From positions 20,888,764 to 20,952,763 of the forward strand of contig CM053337.1 of assembly GCA_028583605.1 (NCBI GenBank): DNA of 64,000 nucleotides, in the 5' to 3' direction. The position numbers and the translations under genes are program-made. Under the pieces are notes generated by a model. The model did no database searches and had not been told where the DNA came from. It saw only the letters and a list, made by a program, of their open reading frames with translations. This document shows positions 1-9,745 of this stretch, in pieces (position 1 is the first letter of the stretch; every line of letters starts with the position of its first letter). This stretch comes from Dastarcus helophoroides. Lineage: Eukaryota > Arthropoda > Insecta > Coleoptera > Bothrideridae.

Positions 1-965
1 AAATTTAATAAATTTCTAATCTAATATATCTAAACAGTGACGTTAAATGTCCCATAAAAAATAAAATAACGCGTTAAGATAATGGTCGTTGGTTGGACAC
101 TCGACCGTTAATTGAACTAAGTGTAAATGCCCAAACTGTACTTAATTTATTTGCATCATATTGTGAAATGTAATGAGGAAAAATTGCTTTAGCTTTCCCT
201 CGACTTAACAAATACAAGAATAACTAGGTTACATTTGCGCACATCGGTATATCTCCGCATTGAATTAGTGTCCCCAGAAATAAAACATTGTTCATGCACA
301 TAACGTTCAAGTTTAAATTCGCAACGCCAATGAGGCCATCGCAACTAATTAACCGGACTTGCGACTCGACCAAATTTCGTCCAAACATTGCACAAAGTTT
401 TAACAAATCTGGAGCGCGTGTATACGTACAATCCATCATGTTATAAGATAATATAGTCAGGCGTCTTTGATATGCTAATTCCCATGCGAATCAAAGGTTT
501 CGCATCTTGAGTGTGCATCGAATACGCTAAGAGACTCTCCTTAGATAGAAAAGCTATGATTTCGCCCTCGGTGACTTTCTTGCCTCCAGTTTATGTTTAA
601 AACATAAAGCTTCGCACGAGGCAGCTTGCTGAATAATGTTCGTTAGCTTGCCGACGATTTACAAACTTTTTTAAGGGCGCGGGGGTTCTGCATCGAAATT
701 ATTTTAATGTCGTTTTTATTCCAAAATATGATTTATTAATTAAATGCTCTGTAATGACATTATTTCATAAATTTAACATACACCTAAACCGATATCACGC
801 CGAGGGCGCTTATAATTGTTAGATATTGGTATGCAACCCATAATACATCTCAGAGCTGGTGACCTTTATGACTTTAGTTACATCGTATATAGCTTAAAAT
901 TTTTGTTAGGAAAAACACCAAATTTCCCAAGCTGTCTCCAGAGGATCCTTCACAGGGAATAATAA
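1..965. other. AT-rich stretch, nothing recognised
   Basis: I see no coding homology, RNA gene or clear repeat here. The open frames are short and resemble no family I know. Confidence 0.5.
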
Positions 966-1070
966 TAGAGCAACCTTTGTTGTGTTTTTTAATTTTTCTT
1001 GGTTTCAGGGTACAAGATTTGTATTTCAATGCTTTGAAGATAACCAAGGACTAGTTCGTTTCACTAAAGA
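966..1070 (+). repeat. DPR dispersed repeat, 5'-truncated copy
   Basis: This matches the right two thirds of the dispersed palindromic repeat: GAGCAACCTTTGTTGTG, then TTTTTTAAT, CTTGGTTTCAGG, ACAAGATTTGTATTTCAAT and GATAACCAAGGAC. The hairpin core that begins CTGAAGA in other copies is missing. Confidence 0.75.
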
Positions 1071-1742
1071 ATAATAGAAAAATTGATGTTGCGTAGTTAG
1101 GAAGCGATAGAACCTTCTAAAACTTGTGCTTATTTTGAGCTGAAGCCAAAGCGTTGAGTAGGAAGTAAACACTTTGATTAAAACATGTCTTAAGTCCTAC
1201 CTTTACTTATTTAAGGCGTTCGTCTTTGTATGAACTGGGTGGATGTAATTTTCAATAAAACATTAAGGTAATCCCAAGTCTAAGCCTAGATATATCACAA
1301 AGTAATTGACTTCCGACGCAGGTGAACTCGCGTCGTCGAAATATTAGTTGGATATCAACAGGGTGAAATGGCTTAAGCGGTTGTAATACCTTATGCCAAG
1401 TTCGCGGATGCGATGAAAGCGGAACTGAAAGTCGTCGCGGCGAATAATTACGAATATATTACATTCCATTAAGTCAACTCTATAATGAAATGCTGACAAG
1501 CTTGTCCTTTATTGCAACAGGGGGAGCAATCTAAATTTTCAGCTTGGCAAATACCCTGTATTAGGAAACTATACTTCTCCCTTGGCAAAAGTGGGCAGGA
1601 AGAGAAATGCAGTAATTTTCCTCATGGCTTTGTACAAACTAATCCTTTTATTTGAGACACACTCAACTACTAATTGGACTATTAATTGTTTTATCAAAAT
1701 TTGTAATAAACTAATGAAATGTTTTTAAATAAAATCACCTTC
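1071..1742. other. AT-rich stretch, nothing recognised
   Basis: This is the flank of the piggyBac insertion. I see no coding sequence or repeat structure in it. Confidence 0.5.
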
Positions 1743-1746
1743 TTAA

Positions 1747-1762
1747 CCCTTCTTTGCATGAT
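1747..1762 (+). repeat. piggyBac left terminal inverted repeat
   Basis: This 16-bp end starts with CCC directly after TTAA and pairs with 4203-4218 with one mismatch at position 10. Confidence 0.9.
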
Positions 1763-2153
1763 GATGGAAATTTTAATCATAATATTTAGTCAACAAAAAA
1801 AGGTACTCAAAACCCTTGTACTGTAAATTTGTTGTTGCTGGCAACTTTTTAAGCGACTATAGCGTACAACAAAACGCAGTTGTCAAAAAATAGTAAACGT
1901 CACTGTCAATCACGTCACTGTCATTGTCATTCCGCTGTTTGTTGTGACTGGAAGAAACAAGTGATATTTTAAATTGTTTTAAGGAAATAAACGGAGATAT
2001 AAAATACAAGAAAAGTGAACATGAGTGGAAAAAAGGTTTGTTTTCATGTTTTTGTTATTTTATGTACAATTTATATTAAAACACTGTGAATACATTTCTC
2101 GAAACTATGTGATGGAAATTTACATCACTGTGCAGTAACTTCACTTGTAATGT

Positions 2154-4002
2154 ATGGCAATTTTTTTAAGAGATATTGAAAATTATCTTAGTAAGTTAGA
2201 AGGTGGTTGGCTCTCAGAAGATGGCCTTGATGACCAAGATTCCGATGATGAAAACTGCGATGATGAAGTTATAAGAGTGTTGCAGGAGGAGAACGATGAT
2301 GATGATGATGATGTGGATGAAACTGCTGACATTGATCCTCCTCTTGTAGAACCAGAAGATCAAGAATCCTCTCACCCATCAACATCATCCAATTTGCAGT
2401 CTTCATCCAGTTTTCCATTTAACAAAAGAAGCTTGATTTGGAAAAAAAGGAATCTGGTGTATGATACAGATAAAATTACTTTCTTGGGGAGTTCTACTGC
2501 TTCAGGCGATCTATCACACCTAGAAACTCCATATCAATGTTTTAACCATTTTATCACTGAAGATTTTATCAAAACATTAGTAGAGGAGACAAATTTATAT
2601 ATAATACAGAGTAATTCTAGTTCATCTATAACATTTACAGAATATGATTTGTATAAGTTCTTTGGTATATTATTATACATGTCAGTAATCAAATTTCCTA
2701 GCACAAGATCATACTGGTCGCCCAAGTTTGGATATGAGCCCATTTCTTCAACAATGCCACTAAACAAGTTTGAGAAAATAAAGTTATCATTACATTTTAA
2801 TAACAATGATCTTCACAAACCTATAGGTCATCCAGAACATGACAGGCTTTATAAAATCCGCCCTGTTATCAAGCATCTCAATGAGAGGTTTGCCACAGTG
2901 CCAATGAATCAAAGACTTTCTGTGGATGAACAGATGTGTTCTACCAAAATAGGGCATTTTTTAAAACAGTATTTGCCTAAGAAGCCCCATAAATGGGGCT
3001 TCAAATTGTATGTTCTTTGTGATTTGATGGGATATGCCCACAACTTTGAGGTATATTCTGGACAAGAGAATACAGAGAAACTCCCAGATGAACCAGATCT
3101 TGGTGCAACAGGAAATGTTGTAGTTCGTTTGCTTCGAGGAGTGCCAAGAAACCAAAACCACATCATATACTTTGATAATTTTTATACCTCTTTGCCACTG
3201 GTAGTTTTTTTAGCTAAATCAGGAATTCACACAGTGGGAACTGTGCAACAAAACAGGATACCAAATAATAAACTTCCAGAGAAGAAAAATTTCATGAAAA
3301 AATCTGTGTCCAGAGGTAGTTTTGAGGAAAGAGTGTCTGTGCATGATGGTATAGATTTGAGTTGTGTGGCTTGGAAAGATAATAAGATAGTAACCCTGTT
3401 ATTTTCTTATTCTGGAGCATTGCCTGTAACTAAAGTCAATAGATTTGACAGGGCAACAAAAAAAAATTGATATTACTTGCCCGTTTATTGTCCAAGCGTA
3501 CAATAAACATATGGGAGGAGCAGATCTCATGGATAGCTTTTTGGGCAGAAATCATATAAAAATGAGGTCTAAAAAGTGGTATTTGCGTATTTTTTTTCAT
3601 CTATTTGATCTAGCTATTATAAACTCTTGGATTATTTATAAAAAAAATGCTCAAGAAAGAGGTGAACCTAAAAAGAGTCTGCCTACAATGGGCCAATTCA
3701 GAAATGAATTGGCCTTTGTGCTATGCAACAGAGGAACCACCAAAGAAGCTAAAAGAGGGCGTCCTAGTACCAGTTTACTAGAAGAAGAACTAAAATAAAA
3801 AAAAAGAAAAGATTCTCCAGCTCCACCACCTCCAAAAGACATAAGAAAAGATGGTGCTGAACATTGGCCAAAAGTAGGTGGGTCACTCCGGTGCAAATTT
3901 CCCAAATGTAAAGGCTATTCCACAATTTCGTGTATTAAATGTGGCGTCAATTTGTGCTTAAATAAAAATAATAATTGTTTTTTAAATTATCATAAAGAAT
4001 AG
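2154..4002 (+). pseudogene. piggyBac transposase, one frameshift and one in-frame stop
   Basis: This is a cut-and-paste transposase that would act at TTAA sites in the nucleus. The N-terminus is acidic (a run of Asp near residues 48-54). The DDE-type core (DDE_Tnp_1_7 family) follows. The first catalytic Asp is in SVDEQM (Asp258, codon at 2925) and the second in IYFDNFYTS (Asp341, codon at 3174). Past the break, GGADLMDS supplies the Asp pair equivalent to D447/D450 of the founding piggyBac (codons at 3523 and 3532). The frame breaks in an A9 run at 3459-3467; one extra A explains the shift. An in-frame TAA at 3796-3798 then cuts off a C-terminal cysteine-rich domain (about 3889-3990) with the pattern C-x4-C-x7-C-x2-C-x4-C-x6-C-x4-H, ending at TAG 4000-4002. 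ATG 2154 is the first in frame after TAA 2148. An upstream ATG at 2021, followed by a GT donor-like site, could be a short first exon, but the simplest acceptor gives the wrong phase. All catalytic Asp codons survive, so the inactivation looks recent. Confidence 0.92.
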
Positions 4003-4202
4003 AGAAGATTGAGTAAACAATATTTTTTTTATTTATTTAGTACTGAGCTAAATATGTGACAATGCATGATGATGTAAATTTCCATCATATTGTTTTTTAC
4101 ATAATACATATTTTTATTTACACTAGGATTTTTTTAAATATTTTTCCTTTAATCTAGAGCATTAATTACATCACCCTGATTTATTTTTAAAAAATTTAAA
4201 AA

Positions 4203-4218
4203 ATCATGGAAAGAAGGG
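4203..4218 (-). repeat. piggyBac right terminal inverted repeat
   Basis: This is the reverse-strand partner of 1747-1762 and is followed by the TTAA duplication at 4219-4222. Confidence 0.9.
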
Positions 4219-4222
4219 TTAA

Positions 4223-4480
4223 GGTTTATTCTTATTGCAAGACTCTGAAGAGTGATGAAGTAAAGACTCTCTTGGTTTTGGTTCTTAAACATTTGAAATT
4301 TAACTTCTGCTCGAAATAATTCAGTAATTTTGCCACCATAATTCTAGAATGTTTATTTAGTCTTTTGCTGGACATTTATCAAACATAGTTTTGTCACATT
4401 ACACAAAAATTACAGCGCTAAATAAGTATTTATTGTCAATTACGTGATAAATCGCTTATATAAGGAAAATTTACTAGTTA
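4223..4480. repeat. Duplicated segment, copy 1 (partner at 5585-5835)
   Basis: From GGTTTATTCTTATTGCAAG onward this stretch aligns with 5585-5835, including GACTCTGAAGAGTG, ACATTTGAAATTTAA, CTAGAAT and TATCAAA. It lies directly against the right TTAA of the piggyBac element, so the transposon landed at the edge of this unit. Confidence 0.75.
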
Positions 4481-4903
4481 GTTTTGAAGAAACTGAGGAA
4501 TATTCAAAATTATCAGGTCGAACGTCAGGCACGAAAATAACCGCTAACCCGATGGATGCACCCTATTGAAATTACATTGACTTACTTGTTAGTTTCAAAG
4601 ATAATGCAAACATTCAAAATTAATATTTCATGTGTTAAATATGAAAATAACTACCAACTCAATAGATGCACGCTATTAAAATTAAACCAATTAGTTTCCA
4701 AAATAATACGAATTATTTAAAATTAACAGGTAAAACGTTAGACACGAAAATAACTTCTAACCGGATGGACGCACCCTACTGAAATTAAGTTGATTTACTT
4801 GTTTCGAATATAATAGATAGAAAAATTAACATTTTTACCCTTAAATACAAAAATAACTGCTAACCCGACGGACGCACTCTACTAAAATTACATCGATTTA
4901 CTT
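4425..4903. repeat. 111-bp satellite, first block
   Basis: Degenerate monomers of about 111 bp, recognisable by CGAAAATAAC, then CCGATGGACGCAC, AAAATTACATCGATTTACTTG, and AATATTTAAAATTAACAGGTC. No coding signal is seen. Confidence 0.85.
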
Positions 4904-5383
4904 TTAGTGGAACGGATTGGTCCTTTGTTATCTTCAAAAATTGAAATGCAGCACTTGTCCCCTGAAACCAAGAAAGATTAAAAAACACAACAAACTTTGC
5001 TCTAACGCGTTTCGATAATCAACCTGTAATCCTAAAATGTATCCTTATGTACTTGGAATATTCACTTGGTGCATGATCGTCTGCATCCGAACGCGCATGC
5101 GCATCTAATCATACATGTCGTAGTGTCTCAATTCCTTATCTTAGATAACTTTTTTTTTATCTGAGATAAGGAATTGTGACACTACGACGTGTATGATTAG
5201 ACAGCATGCGCGTTCAGATGCGGTCGATCATGCACGAAGTGAATATTCTTAGTATATAAGGGTAAATTTTAAGATTAGGTGTTAGTATCTCTCTGAAGAT
5301 GACAGCTTGGCTAACGAAACGCGTTAGAGCAAGCAACGTTTGTTATGTTTTTTATTCTTTCTTGGTTTCAGGGTATTTCAATT
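4904..5383. mobile_element. 480-bp foldback palindrome made of two DPR arms
   Basis: The left arm is a reverse-strand DPR copy (about 4909-5032). The right arm is a forward copy (about 5285-5383). Between them the palindrome continues inward (GAATATTCAC, GATCATGC, CGTAGTGTC, AATTCCTTATCT) to a T-rich centre near 5150. The right arm is shorter at its outer end. The 12-bp word ATCGATTTACTT occurs on both sides (4892-4903 and 5384-5395), as expected for a target duplication, although the host is a tandem array. No ORF is present, so this would be a non-autonomous foldback element. Confidence 0.75.
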
Positions 5384-5395
5384 ATCGATTTACTT

Positions 5396-6875
5396 GTTAG
5401 TTTTGAAAGTAATGCAAAATATGTGAAATTAAATGTTAAATGAAAACACGAAAATTACTTTTAAATTGATGGATGCACGCTATTAAAATTACATCGATAT
5501 ACTTAGTAGTTTCAAAAATATTGCGAAATATTTAAAATATTCTGGTCAAACATCAAAAGAAAAATAACCACCAAACCCACTAAAGATTTATTCTTATTGC
5601 AAGACTCTGAAGAGTGGTGACATGAAGACCATCAAGGTTTCGGTTTTTCTGACATTTGAAATTTAATTGAAGTAAATTCAGTAATTGTTCAACCAGAATC
5701 CTAGAATTTTTATTTAATCTTTTGGTGGATAATTATCAAATATAGTTTTGTTACATCACAGCCCCAAATAGGCATTTATCGTCAATTATGTCATAAATAG
5801 CTTAAATAAAGAAAATTTATTTGTTAGTTTTGAAAATAATGCGGAATATTTAAAATTAACAGGTCAAACGTCAGGCACGAAAATAACCACTAATTCGATG
5901 GACGCACCCTAATAAAATACATTGATTTACTGGTTAGTTTTAAAGATAGCGAAAAAATTTTAAATTAATATATCAGACGTTAAACGTAAAAATAACTATT
6001 AACTTGATGAATGCACACTACTAAAATTAAACTGATTAGTTTTTAAAATAATATAAATTATTTAAAATTAACAGGTTATACATCCTACACGAAAATAATC
6101 TCTAACTCGATAGACGCACCTTACTAAAATTAAGTTTATTTATTTGTTAGTTTCTAAATGATAAAAAATTAAAAAATGACATTTTAAACATCAAACTAAA
6201 CAGGTCAAACGTCAAAAACAAAAATAACTGCAAATCCGATGTACGTACTTCAATGAAATTACATCGATTTACTTGTTACTTTTAACAATAATGGGTAGTA
6301 TTTAAAATTAAAATGTCAACCTTCAAACACAAAAATAACTGTTAATCCGATGAACGCATGCCACTAAAATTAAATTGATTTACTTGTTAGTTTTGAAAAT
6401 AATGCAAAATACCTTAAATTACCAGGTCAACATTCAAAGACGAAAATAAGTGCCATCTCGATGGACGAATCTTACTAAAAGACATCAATTTACTTGTTAA
6501 TTTTGAAAATAATGCAAAATACTTTAAATTACTAGGTGAACCCTCAAACACGAAAGTAACTGCCTACTCTATGGACGCACGCTACTAAAATTACATCGAT
6601 TTAGTTGTTAATTTTGAAAATATTGCAAAATATTCTAAATTATTAGGTCAACCCTCAAACACAAAAATAACTGCTAATCCGATGGACGCATTTTACTGAA
6701 ATTACATCGAATTACCTGTTACCTTTGAAAGTAATGCAAAATATGTAAAATTAACAGATCAAATGTGAAACACGAAAATAACTTCTAAAACGATAGATGC
6801 ACGCTACTGAAATCACATCGATTTACTTATTAGTTTCAAAAATATTGTAAAGTATTCAGAATTAACTGATCAAAC
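5396..6875. repeat. 111-bp satellite, second block
   Basis: The same degenerate monomers as 4425-4903 continue here, except for the non-satellite duplicated segment at 5585-5835. Confidence 0.85.
5585..5835. repeat. Duplicated segment, copy 2 (partner at 4223-4480)
   Basis: This aligns over about 250 bp with 4223-4480 and, like it, leads into satellite monomers, suggesting a higher-order unit that includes non-satellite sequence. Confidence 0.75.
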
Positions 6876-8717
6876 TGTTACGGTTTAAATTTCCGTTAGA
6901 AATAGGGCGTGTGGCTAGGCCACCAAACATACATTGGTTGGTTTTATAAGTGCTGCATATCTTCTGTCAGTCTTGGTGTGGGGGAAATCGGCCATCTTCT
7001 CTCTTGTCGTTCACTTGAGTGTCATCTTTCTCAAGGTGAGGTTACGGGATTTTCCAAGTGCATCTTGGTTGGTTTTCCGGTAAGGGATTTAATGTAACCC
7101 ATCTTCGGACCGTCTGGGGCGATGGTATTTCCTGGTGTTACTGAGTTAGGACGAAAACCTCAGATGGTTCCAGTTTTTCGGGAATAAGAAGGAAGGTGCT
7201 TCCCAAGCACGCGGCAGAGCCGACTAATAACCAAGGTATGAGCATGTGCCCCTCAACCCTCGGTATTTGAAAGGGTAAATCCTATTTTTCTTCATCCTCA
7301 TAGGCTCTTTTTGTTTGGTTGGGATCCTTGACGGGTTCATTTTTGAATCCTGGTCATCAGGAACTTTGGATCCATCTGTGATCAGCCAATCAGGACCTGA
7401 AAAGGGACACAAGGAGGTCCAGAGGAGTGGTCCTCGTCTTCTGGAAACCTTCAAGTGTGGGCTCCGAGGACTTCATTGAAGGGAGTTGTGTCAACGATCC
7501 AATAGCTGCACGAGATCTCAGCATCCCTCTTGACCTGGGACCCTTCATGACAATCACTTAGGTACCCCTTTTTATATTCTTATTTGGGGATTGTCTTAAC
7601 CCTAGATGTATCAGATGTTTGACTGGCAACCTAAATTATAATACCATTTTGAATTTTTGGTTTTACATGCAGCCCCTTTTCGGTTGCTTACGTAGCTTAT
7701 TCCCAGTTGTCTCATTAAATTCTTTTCTTTTGGATTCTAAGTTTTAAATTAATTAAATTAGCCTTTCTTTTACCTGCTCGTTGGTAATTATCTTACCCGA
7801 TATTTGTATCCTCGGGTCTGACTTTTGAACCCTAGTGCCTTAGTTGAGATAGCTTAATAATTTAACAATTTTCCCCAGCTCTATTTAGTGCTGAAACGAG
7901 ACAGGAACCTAGAATTTGCACTCATTAACCGATAATGTTAAGATAGGAAATATATATTAAAGGGAACGGTTACCAACTTTTGTAAACAGCTGTACGGAAC
8001 AAAGTGCGCACTTTCCTTCCAACAAATCGTGTCCGTAGTTTAAGACCAGAATAAATAATTTGTGAAAGATACACGTACATTGAGTGCGTACATTATAAAC
8101 TGTAAAAATATCGTGCATACATTAGAACTTATTCTGCCCTTTGAAATATTTTGTTTTATTGCTTCGAGAAAGTATTTTCCTGTCTGTTTAAATTGTAAGG
8201 TTAGAACATAGATAGCAACACTCTCAATAAGGTAGGTCCCAGAGAGAGTGGCAACGAGAACGAGAACTACGCCATCTAGGAGTAAATTGTCCAGCTTCCG
8301 TGATTAAGTATCTTTTGGTGATTTTTCGGCGTCTTCTTAGGTATATTGCGTGATTCAAAATCACCTGGCGCCATCTTTTTGATATTCTTTAGCCGTCGTG
8401 CCGCGCAATTACCAAACTTAATTCTATTTACGCGGAATCTGGGAGTGAGAAATATTTTCATTCCTGAGTTCCGGACTTGTCACTTTTTGAAAAGTTTTCC
8501 ACCCCCTAGATTATCACATCGGCCCAAACGAGGGGTCCTCACGGGGTGTACGACTCCCAGCCTGAAACAAGAAGAGGCTCTTGCTCTTTCCCCAACGCTA
8601 GCCGGCGATAGTGAAGGAAATTATTTCATAGCTCGATAGTGGCACTTAGAAGAATTTCTTGGAAATTATATTACTAAGCCACCCTTCCTTCACTGGGGAA
8701 AAACTCCGTAACAAAAC
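6872..8717. mobile_element. Solo LTR-like insertion (6876-8713) with 4-bp target duplication
   Basis: The insertion starts TGTTACGG (6876) and ends CCGTAACA (8713), a perfect 8-bp inverted terminus with the TG...CA of an LTR. AAAC flanks it on both sides (6872-6875, 8714-8717). Removing the insert plus one AAAC restores an ordinary satellite monomer, so both boundaries are secure. At 1838 bp it is long for an insect LTR. I find no gag or pol sequence and no internal direct repeat of the ends, so it is either a solo LTR (gypsy or BEL type, undecided) or another element with short inverted ends. Short ORFs inside it resemble nothing known. Confidence 0.75.
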
Positions 8718-8771
8718 GTCAAAAATAAAAATAATCACCAACGCGATGGATGTATGTCGTTAATTTTTCCT
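8718..8771. repeat. 111-bp satellite fragment between two insertions
   Basis: Half a monomer (AAACGTC, then AAAAATAATCACC and GCGATGGATG) separates the LTR from the LINE fragment. Confidence 0.75.
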
Positions 8772-9745
8772 AAATATTTTGTGTCACCTAGATTTAAAAT
8801 CCCTTGTAACTTTCACAAGTTTGTTTAAGTCTCAGTCAGTATTAGATATCATGGTCTTTACAGCCATGCTCAACACAAGATCTGAACTGCAATCATTCCT
8901 TCCAGATCTTATAGTCCTAATATATCCCGTCTTTTACAGCCATGCTTAACACAACACTTTAACTATACACATTCCTTCCAGATCTTCTGTTCTTAATGTT
9001 TCTTTTCCAGTCAGATTATATCTGTATCCGGCGAGGTTTGGACAAGCACACACAATATAGAAACCTGTTTTCTTTTTAGTGTCACACTGTCGCTTTCTGC
9101 TAGGTGAGGTTTAATCAGGAGTCCTTAAAAGGTTCCGTGGCCAGGGAGCCAATTAAATTGTTTGCTTGGTTTGCTTTTATTTATTGCAATAAATGCTTTA
9201 ACCTTTGATTGCAAGTTTGTTTCAATTAACAGTCTTGCTTGCCTGCAGATTCTTATGTTCCTGCACCGGTTCAAATCATCAGTTCAAGATGCAGCATAAG
9301 ACACACCTATGATCAGTTTGGTGGGAACTTCCACAAAGCCAACTCTTGCCAGTTCGTCGATAACTTCGTTGCCGCGTATATTGTTATGCCTAGGCACCCA
9401 AATAAGTGTGACCTTGTTGCTTTCTCCCATTCTAGTAAGGTCTTACACTACGGTTGAACTGGTTGTATGCCCCTTAGGACACTTGATCTTGCACGGCTAT
9501 CCGTACAGATGTGGATTGAACGACAAGTTGTCATCTTAATTTGGAAATTTGCGCATTTTCCAATGGCCCATACTTTGATCATAAAGACCAAAACAGCTTC
9601 TCCCACTAAAATATTTTTCTTTTAGTTATTACTTGGTCTACACATCCCAGCTTTGTATCTTCCACCGAGACCAAATCCGTCTGTGAACCAGACGTCATTT
9701 CTTTGGCCTACCACGGTTTCTGGTTCTTTTAAATCTATTCGGGGT
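8772..9745 (-). mobile_element. Non-LTR retrotransposon 3' fragment (R1/I-like group)
   Basis: This reverse-strand, 5'-truncated LINE sits inside the satellite, which resumes at both edges. It carries an RNase HI remnant and a terminal Cys motif, a layout typical of R1, I and Loa-type elements. Downstream of the Cys motif, two diverged 60-bp direct repeats (TACAGCCATGCT ... CCTTCCAGATCTT) lie near 8855-8990. No obvious poly-A tail is seen at the 8772 end. Confidence 0.8.
9011..9740 (-). pseudogene. LINE ORF2 C-terminus: RNase H domain and Cys motif, frameshifted
   Basis: Reading the reverse strand, pieces of one RNase HI domain appear in order but in different frames. DVWFTDGFGLGGR (about 9665-9698) holds the first catalytic Asp. 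EAVLVFMIKVWAIGKCA (about 9550-9602) covers the helix that normally bears the catalytic Glu. SIHICTDSRA (about 9491-9522) holds the second Asp. VTLIWVPRHNNIRG then NEVIDELARVG (about 9332-9417) hold the conserved His and last Asp. Further on, CDTKKKTGFYIVCACPNL (about 9030-9090) resembles the C-terminal Cys motif of this group. In life the domain would degrade RNA of the RNA:DNA hybrid during reverse transcription. Several frameshifts and stops make it a pseudogene. The match to the family rests on motif order only. Confidence 0.78.

Larger units (their letters stand above)
1743..4222 (+). mobile_element. piggyBac-family DNA transposon with TTAA target site duplication
   Basis: TTAA occurs at 1743-1746 and 4219-4222, directly flanking the ends. 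The left end begins CCCTTCTTTGCATGAT (1747-1762). The right end, read from outside on the reverse strand, begins CCCTTCTTTCCATGAT (4203-4218): a 16-bp terminal inverted repeat with one mismatch. A perfect 17-bp internal inverted repeat, GATGGAAATTTACATCA, lies at 2111-2127 with its complement at 4070-4086, and a related word occurs at 1759-1773. A TTAA target, CCC ends, internal repeats and a length near 2.47 kb are all typical of piggyBac. The single ORF inside confirms the family. Both ends look intact although the gene is broken, so the copy could still be mobilised in trans (inference). Confidence 0.95.

Noticed and set aside
2021..2160. Short upstream exon (ATG 2021) spliced to the transposase
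   Set aside because: A donor-like GT follows AAG, but the obvious acceptor before 2170 leaves the wrong phase, so I kept ATG 2154 as the start.
8346..8639. 97-codon ORF inside the LTR-like insertion
   Set aside because: It overlaps an antisense ORF and resembles no retroelement protein.
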